From Varroa destructor (Eukaryota > Arthropoda > Arachnida > Mesostigmata > Varroidae): a stretch of DNA of 64,000 bases. The stretch covers positions 19,577,557 through 19,641,556 of the forward strand of contig NW_019211456.1 in the NCBI RefSeq assembly GCF_002443255.2, in the 5' to 3' direction. The position numbers and the translations under genes are program-made. Below are positions 35,777 through 48,000 of this stretch, in pieces. Position 1 is the stretch's first letter, and each line of letters opens with the position of its first letter. The notes beneath the pieces are model-generated. The model was not told the DNA's origin and did not search any database. It saw only the letters and a program-made list of their open reading frames with translations.

Positions 35777-36643
35777 ATGTACCGTATATTACGCGCTGCA
35801 AAACTCGGTGGAGCTTGTAATGCTCATTTAAGTGTAAGTGTGTCATCAGAGTTCGCATTTCGTGAACAAACTCTTACTTTGTTCATGAACAAACATGAGG
35901 TGTTTGCCTAATGCCTCTCGATAAGAGGAAATAAATAAACAGATAATAACTTTTTAGCTCTTGCATTTGGAAATCTCAAAAAGATGCAGTGCGAGCGATT
36001 AGATTTTCGAGTTTTTTTTTTTAAGATTTCTTAGATTTCTCTAAGGGTTTTTGCTATCTTTATAATTGTAGAAGACTCAGTATTTGCAGGCAGTGAAGAG
36101 GCGTTTCGTTAGCAATTTAAGAAATTCGTCAGCTTGTTTTGCCGCTTCCAAAAAGTACGGTCAATACACTAATTTTTTGGCCGTTCCACCAGGAGTGGCA
36201 ACTTCTGTGTCAGAGTTCACTCCTAGTTTAAGGAGTTTTTGCTCAACGACAACAAGCAGCATACATGTGAAAAAGGAAAAATTAGCCGATATTGAGGTAG
36301 GTGGTAGCGAATATTGTTTTGAATATTCATTAGATGGTTATAGTTGGCTACGTCCGAACGTTAGATATGAATTCAAAGCAAAATGTGAGAACGTAAGGCT
36401 CCTCAGCTTTAGAAAACTGGTAAAAGTAAATTGTAGGCGGTGACAGCCTTTGATATACTTGAGAAAAACGATTGATCGTAATCGTTCTATGTATAAAATA
36501 CTAATTTTAAACGATGTGTCAATAATGCTCAATAGAGTTTATTTTTTTGTAGGACGAGCAACCGGAACCAACCACCTATCAGAGCAACTTCAAGAACAAC
36601 GCTCAACTGCTCAGTAGAGCTGTCAGAAATCCTATTTCTTTAC
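35777..36643 (+). CDS. 5' exons of an unidentified protein with a mitochondrial-type leader (partial)
   Basis: Three exons join in phase: 35777-35833 (MYRILRAAKLGGACNAHLS, donor gtaagtg), 36090-36296 (acceptor ttgcag, donor gtaggt) and 36553-36643 (acceptor ttgtag, donor gtgagt). The first 80 or so residues are rich in Arg, Lys, Ser, Ala and Phe and almost free of acidic residues, then turn acidic and polar at KLADIEDEQPEPTTYQSNFK. That is how a cleaved mitochondrial targeting sequence and the start of a mature matrix protein look. A possible 27-base micro-exon follows at 36730-36756. I could not name the protein; the YQ.N...N..LL segment is faintly like carboxyltransferase N-termini (MCCC2), but the following conserved motifs were not found. 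Confidence 0.45.
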
Positions 36644-38842
36644 GTGAGTTGCATGTCAAAACTATTTAGTTTTTTTTTGTGTAATATGCCTAGATTGAAT
36701 AATAAATGAATTTGTCAAATTTGTTTTAGTTTCTTACTCCGTGTGGATGCCACATGGTAATTATGTTTTTTTTGTATTAAAACTGTCATTTGTAGCTTTG
36801 TTTTAGTACTATTCGCAGTTTAACATGCCGAAGTCCCCTAGGTCTTTATGGCTTATTACAAAATTTAAAACGTTGTCGAACTCAAATATTTTCAATTTTT
36901 ATTTTTCTTTGTTTCCGTAATATTAGAAATTTAGGAATAATGATATCGAATATGACTAATAATATATAATAAGTATCTTATACAAAGTCTCTTTGCAGTA
37001 TGCAGTAAACCAAGTGGTTGTCTTACTGTACGCAGATCCCGATTGAAGGTATCGCATTCTCATAGTCGATGGAAGTCACTCTGATAGTTGTTACACTTTA
37101 TTATGGAATTGAATGTCGTTGTCTCATAATAAGCGAAAAGCTGCATAATTACTGCCTTATATATTTCAAAACCCTTCTATAAATATCATTCGGGAAAACT
37201 ACTATGGTTATTTTTTTCACTAATGGGTTTGTTCAATAGATCTTCAACATATCTTCAAGGTCTACTCAGAAAAATTTTCTTTTCATTCAAAGCGTATTGC
37301 TGCTATTTACATAATATATTTAATTTACCATTGAGCAAGACGCAATTAGTAGCGTCAACAAATTTACATTTTGGGTGTTAGTTTCAGATTTCCTATAGAA
37401 TTTATTTGTAACGTTGAAGTGATTTGCCATTTCTTGTGTAAGGCTAAAATTTTTCAGCTATCCATAGCTGAAATCATTTTTAAAAACATTGAGCCAAAGA
37501 TATCACGCTTGCGGTACCACATCTGAGTAGGGACTGTTACGTTTACGTAGCAATCTTTTGACTGGATGCATTTAAATTTGGCGCGGGGTTGTCGCAACGA
37601 GTGCTCTAAGCCGCCGCTGCAGACGACGTTAAGGCAGCACTCACTTTGTTTATCGAGCAAGATTAGGTCGTCTGCTCGCGTGCCGCTTCAGATTGCAAGG
37701 CAGCAGCTTAGCAAAGTGATGACGAAGACATCGAGCTGTTGAGGAGAGAACGGTCTCTTTCTTGACAAAATTGTTGCAGATCGACGGGTCTTGCGATCGA
37801 GTTGTGCACTGTAAATTGGTGAGCATTCTTGCATTAATATCGTATACTACGCTCAGCCATAAAAGAGTTTAGTTTTTAATAATTTTCCAGTGTCAACGCG
37901 CCAAATGGATGTCTAAAAAACAGCAAGTTTTTTGTAAAGAGACATATTGCTTGCACAATCTGTCGAATTCGTTTGAGTGAGCGATGTGTCTCATCAGCTC
38001 AAGGTTTATGTTGGGCTAACTTGTAGCGAATTCGCAGCTATTTATTTCCGGCTGTACACAAGGACGTTTGAACTCGATATATAAGCAGTTGATTTCGTAA
38101 TCAAGAGTGGCCAAGGTGAGTCCGTGAGAATGAACCGCTCAAATTTGGCGTTGGCTGACTTCCGCCCAAGTGCCGAAAATTGGTCATTTAAAAATATTAC
38201 AGAAAGTTTGAACTTGCGTAGATACATGTGTTACATATATAGGTGATTGCCGCTGAGTTTGGTTCCACTGTTTCGAGTTTTTAGTGTGTCGATCCCATTT
38301 GTGCCCTGGTAGTTTTTGAAATTGATAAAAATACCGAGCAAAGGGTTCTCCTCTAATTGCATGCTAAAAAGTCTGAATAATTGATGTGGAAAGCTCACGG
38401 TGAGCTATCTTTATCGGAGTCTAACTATACGTGTGAGAAAGGCCGGTTAGGCAAAGACTTGCCCTCTTTTAATTGAAAATTGGCGTTTTAAGCTGAGTAC
38501 TAAGTCTAAGAGAAGGGAAAGTTACATAAAATTATTATTCGAGCTTGTTTATTTTAAAGCATAACTTATGAAAGGGATTCGATTTAAACTGTTGCACTTT
38601 TTCGGCCCATATTTCGGCGATGCGCGTGTTATATTGACGCTGCCCATGTTTTTTATTATTATCAGCCTATTAAAATGTTTACAGTGGAATTTATCCACCT
38701 TTGCTGGTAACAGCCGAAAGTTTAATAAATATAAGCAACCAATGCCGTTAGAGAATATATTAAATCGTTTAAAACACTGTCATATGGGTTGTAATACCAG
38801 TCTTGTTGAGTTCGCAAAAGAGGTTTGCGGGATGTCTTAAAA

Positions 38843-39198
38843 ATGATACCAGGGGGCAACGAGAGGCATGGTATGCATTACAATTTTCATCGCATCTTGA
38901 ACACCTACATGTATCGTCAGGCTTGCGGAAACCTGGTTTCCTGTGGAATCTGTGGTGGAACTCATGAACGGCAAAGCGAATAACAATATGCGTGGCCGAT
39001 TCGTCCCTTTTCACCAATTGTTCCTCATCGTATCCAACACAAAGCTCTCATCAATCGAATACCTGTTCCTAGTTCTCCAGATCGGTCTCGATATGCTCCC
39101 TATGCTCCAAGTTCAAAGCGACTACGCAGATCTTTGCACAACAGTGGCGAGTCGACTAGGAAATACGCGAGACGATTTTGGATTCCATTGTACGTAGT
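38843..39198 (+). pseudogene. GC-rich frame of about 119 codons broken by one stop, unidentified
   Basis: From ATG 38843 the frame reads MIPGGNERHGMHYNFHR, then a CGICGGTHE stretch that looks like half a zinc knuckle, a single TAA at about 38981, and then continues open with a basic, proline-containing run (RIPVPSSPDRSRYAPYAPSS and SKRLRRSLHN). Base composition is distinctly less AT-rich than either side. It may be a decayed transposon or host gene piece, or two exons with an unseen short intron. No family was recognised. Confidence 0.25.
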
Positions 39199-39757
39199 CT
39201 CAGCATTTCTTTGAAACAGGAGCTTCCTTGATTGGGTGTATTTTACTGTGCAACTCATTGCTCGATATTCATTGATCTCTTATATGACGCGTATACCTTA
39301 GGGCTAATGTATGAAATTAAATGATTTATAAAAAAAAACGATGAAATCTATGATTTTAAATCGCCAATGACTCAACGTAAATCTATGCGCTTTTGGCACT
39401 TTAGTAACCAAACATAACTTATATTTTAGTTTGATTTGATTTTGAATAACTGCATGTTACTGTTCTTCGGATACTTAGTGATATGACTTTCGATATGACT
39501 GCATGCATTGTAACTGTAGTCCGAATGTTTGCATCTAGCAAGCAATAAATCTTATCGACCTATGGTTATCTCGGATGTTTCCGGTTTTACTTCGGGAACT
39601 GCATTAGCGTTATGTTACACGAATTACATCGGATTCCAGAAGCTTAAAAAACTAACAAATATCAAGCTCTTAGTAGAAAGAAACCCCTAGATATGTGTAA
39701 TTACCACACCTTTTGGAGACAGCTCAGTAGTTTACCCGCATTTATTTTTTTAATAAA

Positions 39758-39800
39758 CATTTAAATTCCGCACACATTTAGTGTGTTTAGAATTTAAATG
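39758..39800. repeat. Inverted repeat (hairpin)
   Basis: The arms catttaaattc and gaatttaaatg pair perfectly, with inner cacac/gtgtg pairs around a short loop. Confidence 0.7.
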
Positions 39801-40598
39801 CAGTGTTATAATATTATATATTCCTTTTTCGAGACATGTCAAAGCTATTTTACCTCTATCTAAATATTTGTAGTGCTAATTTGTAAAGGGCATAGTATTG
39901 CTTGTGTTAAACCGGAGATATGAATTTCGAGGACGTTTCTGCAACAAAGTTTTTGAATTGCACCATAGTCGTGTTTTATGATTTCAAAATTTTTGGAACA
40001 CCAGTATTGTTTCTTTACGTGTATGATTTTATTTGCTTCAGGTAAAGATGGCTTAGACAATAGTGTAGTTTGTACAACCTTTTTCAATTCATAGGGTCTT
40101 AAAGAAAGATTCCACCACAGACCTCTAAGCACAGCACGGAAGAACCTCATGCTTTATTATTTCTATATGATGAAATGAATCATGCAAGGTTGTAAGTAAT
40201 GAGCCGAAGCTGCGCACCGTAGAGATGTAAATTTCTCATACTTAACCTTAGCGAATTATATGGAAGACAATTGGTTATTGCAACGAATGTAGTAGTATAG
40301 CCTTTGGCCACTTCCCGGCAAGCTGCTGTTAGCATATAACATTATAATGAAAAAACTAAACTATTGGTTTATTGCATTCGATTACATTTTACACTTAATA
40401 TTGATATTTTTGATAAACAGTAATTCTATGAAGATTTGATAACAATGGTAGATTGAAGTTTGCTCGAGCTTTTTCTTTGAAATTTTTCAACAGCATAGCT
40501 TATAAAATCACCCGTAAATATAACAAACATTCGAATTGATAGAATGAGTGAACGCACAGGATAGTGTAATGTGGGCTGACGTTAAGTGAAAAACATAC

Positions 40599-40731
40599 CT
40601 TATTTCCAACGGGTAGTCGGCCTATCTCGTTAGCAATCACTTCTATAATTGCAAGAGGATCACCATAATACACAACTACACCGATTTTTATTTTTTTGGC
40701 CGATTTTGTGGGTGAGGTTTCCCACACGTTT
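40599..40731 (-). CDS. Orphan internal exon candidate of an unidentified gene
   Basis: Bounded by a gccag acceptor and a strong gtatgt donor, it encodes 44 complete codons: NVWETSPTKSAKKIK, IGVVVYYGDPLAIIEV and IANEIGRLPVGNK. The sequence alternates basic, beta-type hydrophobic and helical stretches and looks like real protein. A possible following exon beginning at a gcttag acceptor near 40130 would add RSVVESFFKTL and a stop. Upstream exons were not found and no family is recognised. Confidence 0.3.
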
Positions 40732-43700
40732 CTGGCTTTTCATTGAACATTACTACTGAAGCCGTGAAGGGCTCGCCTCAGCTTCGTAGCAAATTGTATC
40801 TTCTTCGGGTTTGTTTCATACTTTACTATGGAGATCTTATGAGAAAGATATCTGTAAAAATGTTTTACGAAGGTTTCTAACTTAAATAGGCGATGCAGAC
40901 AAAACTAATATATGAATGAGATATTATCGCCTCAGCTATTCACCGTACAGCTACATATATTGTCGACATGTTAATGATTAGGCTCGCATGTAATGAGCAT
41001 CATTTATTTAAAATGTTTCCCGTTTTTGAGCCCAGGAAGCTGGAGCAACTGTAGCCAGGTAAAGATATAAAAACTTGAGCACTATTCAGTAATTTACACG
41101 TTCTGGAGGTACGTAACACCTCATATTGAAATGAGAAAATCTCATATTGATCTATAAACGCAATTTTACCACTCAAAACATACGGGAATTATATATTTCC
41201 GATGTTATGGTCACATTTAGGGTATTTAGTCTTACTTCCCTTACGGCGACCTGAATTCCGTGAAGTTCCCCAGAACAGAAAAAAAAGACGAGAAATCCAG
41301 AACGATTACAATGTCCTAGCCGTGTCTAGTCATCCCACTGCATCATTTTATAGCTCATTCTCGTATGATAAACGCGTTTTAAGCTTAACACGGATTTTTT
41401 GCTTGAGCCGCCAAGCTGTGATGACTGGTGAGATCGTTTCGACTGCAACAAACGGAAGAGCAGCACACCAAATGACAACGACATTTGCGAAACACAAGCT
41501 CAGAACGCAATTACTGTACGACCCAGAAATATACCTATTCGTTGCAGGTATCGTTGACTGTATCAAAGCGACTAATCAGAGTTAAATCGATTTCGTTAGA
41601 ATGACTGCGTTTTATTGTTTGTCCATAAGTCAGTCAGTCAAACAGACAGAGTGATCTAATCGTGTACATATATTTCGAAAGATGATACACACAAGCGATA
41701 GACTATAAACCAGCGGTGCTGATGTAGCTACTGATATTGCTGATATTTTTTTCTGTCTGCCTTTCTGACATCCTTTCCGCTATCGTCGCCATTGGTTACA
41801 GCTCAATCCGGCCCAGCGCAAAAGCTAGTGACACAGAAATCCAGCGGGGTTTTCTTCTGGCAGAAGATATGGTGTAGTATAGCTGATGCTGGATAGCAGT
41901 AAGTGGCGTGGACAGACGGCTCTACGGAAGCGAAGGGCGGTAGCTGTCCTTTTAAATTTAGGCAAACTTGTATATGCTGCCGAATCGGTGCCACTCGTGT
42001 TACTACGCAGCTAGGCAATCCGAAGGGTACGCGCAAATTAGCAGGCTATTTCTGTTCATTGTGCTACTTCTGACGCTGCTAGCGCGACCAAGTACAGTGT
42101 GTGCTGCCTGCCGCCGCTACTGCGGCTGCTGCGACGATTCCTATAGCAAGCGCTACCTTTGGTCAGCTACCGCTGGTCGTGATAGCCAATGCTCACTGTG
42201 GCGGGAATAGCCGAACTCGGAGAGTCACGACCGCAGGGTAGAGGGCAGGCGTTTAACAGGCAAGAAGGTGAGACTAAGCGAGCAATGCGCAAAAATAGTG
42301 CACAGACAACAAAGAGAGAGTGAAGTTCGTGGTTCTTTATCTCAGCAGTTTACTCAGCCTATGAATATAGTAAAAAGATTGAATTTGGTGTTTGACAATT
42401 ATGAAACAAGCAAATTTCTGGAGTCCGCGATCTTGCTGTCTTCGTGGAGGCCGGGCTCGCTACGTCATTGGTCTACTAATTCTGCAAACGGTGCTACAAC
42501 CGCATGTGCTCGTGATTGGCAGAGGTACATTGTTTCATTTAGATTTCTGTGCGAAGAATTTTTTAGTACATGCAATATTACGTTGACGATTTGACAGCTG
42601 AAATGCGGTATGCTTTGTATTTGTTGTTGATTGAGGATAGCAGAATTTGCTTATGCAAAGTAATCATTCGCAAATGTGTGTGCACGTTTCTCTATATAGT
42701 TTATTGTCGTCGCTATTGAAAAATTATTTATGTTGTTGCTAACCTCCGATAAAGCCACAAATTTACCTTGGTTAATATAGGAATTCCGTGATCGGAGCCT
42801 TACCAAAAACTATTATCCATTGTATTTGCACCATACGAACCATGACACAAATGCTTAGGTGCCTGAAATTGTCGGACTTCCACATTTAAATTGGGACTTG
42901 TTTTAAGCCCCGAATTAACGTGGCAATTGATACAAATAAGCCCCGAATTAACGTGGCAATTGATACAAAGGCAGCTATATTGAATAATTCCGTTTTTGAA
43001 ATATTAGTGTCTCAGCGAATGCAAGTCATGTTTTTTTAGAAATACCAGTTTTTTTTTTAATACAGCTTACAAACAAGCCACATCAACGGTGTTTTAATTT
43101 ATCCTGAACATGTTAATTTACTGTTTTCGAACTGATAATGCGTCAGGCAGCTTCGCTTGTAAGTGAAAACGCAGCCGTTACATGTGATTGAAATCGTTCG
43201 AAGGAAGGCTTGCCAGCAGACAAGCTTTTTTGAACAGCAACGATATATAAGCCGGCGTCACATTAACGCCGGATAGATTTGACCTCATCCTATCGCTTCA
43301 TACTTTACCACATCCTCCAAGCGTGCTCCTGTCATAGCGATGACGATATTCAGAAGTCTGGCCATATTGTTGGGTAACAGAAGCAACTCAACACTCGTCT
43401 AGGAGGTGCAGCTGTTACTGATTTCGTTGCATGTTTCGTCCTTGACTTTTATCTTGTACTATATTCACTCGACCGGTTTCCTCTAACAGTACAAAACATC
43501 AACATGTGGTAATATTCAGCCCGCAAAATAATGACTTAGAAGACAACTGGAGTTATAATAAAACACAAAATATTTTTTCAACTTCTAAGTAAAAAGCTCT
43601 AGAAGTTCCAGAATATAATCATATCTCTGACTAGAAGTCTAGTCCGGCTGCTTAAACAGCTCACGATTACCGTGAATTACTTTGTAGTTTTCGTTAATAA

Positions 43701-45067
43701 TTTTGATCCGTCAATGTCACGTGGCTGTTTATTTCCTAACGCACGACTCTGTAGCGCACTATGTCATAGTTTTTATAAAGTGCTGATTTAGAAAGAGTTA
43801 AATAGCTGTAATGTACTTCATAAATAGATCATCAAACAAAACATTGCGCAGTTAAAGACAAACGGCCTTAAATAATGATAGTATCAAAGTGCAACAGCGT
43901 GGAAGGTAGTGGGTTATTTTTGTGCTTAATGTCTTCGTCCCCTAACGGAGATAAGTTCACTGCGAGTAGTGATGCAAAATTTACATGTTAGTATGATTCG
44001 CCAATTTGGCTATTGGCACTTCTATAGCGGTGTGACACCTTTATTCGCCAACAATAATAACAGAAAGGCCCTATCAATGTGAAGAGTAATGAATGAAATT
44101 TAAACTCAGATCTTTGAATTGTTTTCCGATTTATTGCATTCCATTCCGACTAAACAGTTTTGCATCTAAGTAGTTGGTAATAGTAATGATCTATCTTAAT
44201 TCAGCACTTGGCTGATTTACTTGACTACTTAATCATCATCGCCAATAGTCTCAACGGCAATGTATCCGATTCTTGTCTACATATTATCCAACAATTGAAA
44301 TGTTTACCTCACAGGAACGTGTCCGTGAAACCTGTACAGTAGAGCAAGTTGTCCGACCTCGGTGTACCGATACACGTTGCTTGAATATACTGCAAGTACT
44401 AAAGGCCTCCATTGACCTTTTTCTACAGGAAATCTATGCGGTACTTGTAGTGTTCTCCGATGTGGTCCACGCGCTCGACATCTGCTCTCATTAGTCATTA
44501 GTCTAACAACTCTATCCAACGGTTTTTTTTAACATCAAATTTTTTTCCATTACGAATCATGTAAAGTTCGGTTCAGGCATGTTTATGATAGTTCCAAAAC
44601 GACAGCATATGCATGTGTTTGCTTGTATGGGGAAAATTCTTGCTCAAATAGGCCGTTGCTATGAGGCTCGTTCGAATACGAACATGCGTTGTTGGTAAGC
44701 TTACTGAAATTGGTCACTTAATCGTACTTGCGGATATTTGAGTGCCATTTAAGAGTACGTCTGTACTAACAATTATAATATGGGTCCTACGGTAGGTTGA
44801 TGTGAAAGGCCGCTTTATGTTAACAACTATCGGTGGCGAGGGACTCGGTGAGCAATGGCCAGCAAAACTATCGGAGTTTCATCTTTCAAAGAACATACTG
44901 TTTTACAGTGGGAAGCGAAGACATACAGAAAGCCCTCTGTATATACCGTTTAGCCGGCGCATCTTAGCTACATAGAAAAATCCCAGTTGATTTGATATTC
45001 GAATTGAATGAACAACGACCTAATACATAACGACTGTCTGTGTACGCTTGTTTAATCAACATTTCCA
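40732..45067. other. Region upstream of DPP3, no recognised coding exon
   Basis: It includes a 127-codon plus frame (41202-41585) and a Cys-rich plus frame (41968-42210), neither with recognised similarity. A GC-richer stretch at about 42090-42265 ends at a donor-like gtgaga and could be a 5' leader exon for DPP3, whose first coding exon has a splice acceptor just before it. A 33-bp tandem repeat sits at 42905-42969, and a TATA-like motif with a small perfect hairpin at 43244-43272. Confidence 0.4.
42905..42969. repeat. Tandem duplication, 2 x 33 bp
   Basis: The unit begins aagccccgaattaacgtggc and ends gatacaaa; the two copies are identical except at the last base. Confidence 0.95.
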
Positions 45068-45079
45068 GACGAAGTAGCC

Positions 45080-48000
45080 ATGGTGGACATGCACTATCCT
45101 AATGATACTCCTTTCCAAAAGCTGGACTGCGACGTAGCTTTCAGGAATCTCACCAAGGAAGAGAAGCTTTATACTCACTATATATCCAGGTATGCATTGA
45201 TAATGTATCGTCATTTCAGTGTGCTTAGAAAAGTGTCAATTTTTGTTGTCCATCTAGGCTACTTGGTTGTTTATAGTTAATTTAGTCGCATAGGGTGGTT
45301 CCCGATGTACGAATAACGATGGATAAAACCCGTATACCACTTTAATCCAAGCGACGTTAATTCATTTCTTAACAACGCAGCCAGCGACGTTAAATCACCC
45401 GCACTTTTTTGGCCTTCGGTAGCACTGAATCAAAATGTTGTATGCATAACCGGCTTTAAAAACATTGCAGGGCGGCATGGGAAAGCCAAATTATCAGTAT
45501 GTTCCAGGTTTCGCCAGAATCACCTTTGATTTTCATTCTTCTCGACAAAATTCTCCGAGTGAAGTCCTCTGTGCCCGAAGTCGTAGCCCACTTAAAACAG
45601 AACCATGGTTTTAGTGACGATGAGACAACGGCATTCCTCGTTTATGCTGGTGCTTTCATGGCCAACAGTGGTAACTATCGGTAAGTAAAGTGCGAAAAGG
45701 CACGAGGTTTTGATCTCAACACCGGAATGTCAATAACAGTAATTTCTTACATTCAGGTATCCTGAGAAAATTATTTCATTTTGAGTTAAACCAAGCCGAG
45801 TCCAGTCCAGACGAAGTATTGTCTATGAACGCCGGGTGTGCAATGTACCGTTGAATTGCCCATTTCGTATTTGGTCGATTTTGAGCAGTGTTTGTGGTTA
45901 CAGTGAGCCGGGAATTTTAACTGATTTCTTAAATTTCGTTTCATTAGGGCGGCCAAAATTTGAACAAGCTAAATGTTATAGCTCAAAACTAGTCTCTGCT
46001 CTGGCGAATAAATGGGTGCACTAGTAAATTGCGTTTCTGAAGCTTGCCAAGGGGACAGGACATAGGACTAATATTTGTTTTGTTTAGGACTTGTGAAATT
46101 CTGACGTGGGTTATTCATATTTTTCCTGATTATTGAATTTAATAGAGGCTTTGGCGATACAAAGTTTGTGCCGAACGTAAGCATCGACAAGTTCACTTCG
46201 GTAGCAAAGGAGGTACTGTCTTCTGACGAGCTCCCCTTTTTCACCAAGCACTGCATAGAACAACTCTATGACTATGAGAGTCGGGTGCGCTCGTTGGGCT
46301 TTCCTCCAGCCTCCATCACTACATACTGGTCAGCCAATTGCAACGAAAACGACGCCAAGTTTGTTACGGAGTTCCTAAACTCGAAGGTGGGTTACTAGAA
46401 CGATGTTCATTTGACTATACGTTTGGCGAGTTAAATCTTTGCATGTCGCACATAGCTTATCCCACGCCAGCTGAGGTGATGGAGGGTAAATGTCTATTGC
46501 AGAAGGTAGAAGTATGGAACAGTCGCGTATTCAAGACGGCTGCCAATACCGATGGTAATGATAAAGACGAGTACGAAATCCGATTCGCTTCAAAGCAGCT
46601 TACGGATGAGCCTGACACTACTGCAGAGCAATTAATAGGACATAAGGAGGAATACAAGGGCAGAATGTTTAAATTCACGCGTGGCGACTATTCAGAGGTA
46701 AGTATATCGTTACAATAAATCGTAGGCAGACTCTATCTCCAACGTCAAAACCACCTTCCATGTAAAATGCTACCTGATTACAGTATGTTATCTGATAAGG
46801 CCAAGTTAAGCACAGATTACCGAGAAAAATTACCTTTTGGCATATAATTCAAGTTCGTAGTATGCACATCTAACCTGACACAATTGTCCTTTGCTTTCAG
46901 CTGATGCCGGCTATCATATCAAACCTGAAGTTGGCCGTCAACACTTCTTTGAATGATAACCAAAAAAACATGCTCAATGAGTACATCAAGTACTTCGATA
47001 CAGGCTCGCTTACAGCTCATAAGAACGGTAGCCGATACTGGATTAAAGATAAGGGACCCACTGTTGAAGCGTGAGTGTCATAAAAAAAAACCTGTGCATT
47101 TTTGTCTAAAGTAGCTGTAACTACATAGGTGTGGTGGTCTGTTACTCATTTTGTCCTTTTTAAAGACATTGTCTAATATTGCGATGGTAGTGACATCCAC
47201 ATTTGATATATTTACCCTTTCGCCGAAAATCATAAATTCCTTTTGATGTATATATGTCTAACCTTTCAGTACGGCTTGGTTCTATGTCGTTTTAGCTACA
47301 TTGGTTTTATCGAAACCTACCGTGATCCTGCGGGTGTCCGCGCTGAGTTCGAGGCCTTTACAGCTGTGGTGAACAAGGAAAGTTCGAAAGTACTCGGCGA
47401 ATTGGTTTATCATGCGGAGGAGATTATTAAAAGTTCATTACCATGGCCCAAAGAGTTCGAGAAAGATGAGTATTTGCGGCCCGACTTCACTGCCCTAGAC
47501 ATCGTCACGTTCAGTGGAAGCTCTATTCCTGCCGGCATCAATATTCCCAATTGTGAGTTGCTGTTCTAGCTGGCGAAAGACATGCGTATTGTATTCGTTA
47601 TAAGTTAGATGAAAAAAAGTTGTTCTTTGCAAACCATGTGATAACATAGTATTAATTTGATTGACTTATACCTCCTGTGAAATATATAAAATAAAATTGC
47701 TGCTTACATTAGTTTCGGCAGATAATAACAAATACATGTATCTGTTCGCAGACGATGAGATTCGGCAGAATGAGGGCTTTAAAAACGTCCACCTGCTTAA
47801 CGTTGTTAAGGCCGGTAACGCTGCGATGAAAATCAAGTTTGTCTCAGACGAGGATGCCGAACTCATTAAGATGTAAGACTTGTGTACGAGGTATCTGTTC
47901 GTTTTCTGATAAGACTTACAAGGCAGTTTATGCGGGTTAAGGTTATCAAATCGAGTGACACTAACATAATCTCGACTACATGCATTTTTTGAAGATCATA

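Larger units (their letters stand above)
36757..40598. other. Region without a recognised gene
   Basis: Mostly AT-rich. It contains a GC-richer broken frame at 38843-39198 (separate entry), a hairpin at 39758-39800 and a 96-codon minus frame at 39860-40150 starting MRFFRAVLRGLWWNLSLRPY that has no recognised family. Further exons of the mitochondrial-leader gene might be here but none could be chosen on sequence alone. Confidence 0.45.

Noticed and set aside
36553..36643. Assignment of the mitochondrial-leader gene as methylcrotonoyl-CoA carboxylase beta
   Set aside because: Only a short YQ.N-type match at the expected place; none of the strongly conserved carboxyltransferase motifs were found downstream.
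38769..39017. 82-codon minus frame with Cys and His residues, as a zinc-finger or LINE end
   Set aside because: It overlaps the better, GC-rich plus frame at 38843-39198, and its Cys/His spacing fits no finger class I know.
41202..41585. 127-codon plus frame
   Set aside because: Longest orphan frame upstream of DPP3, but residues look random, no splice context is convincing and no family is recognised.
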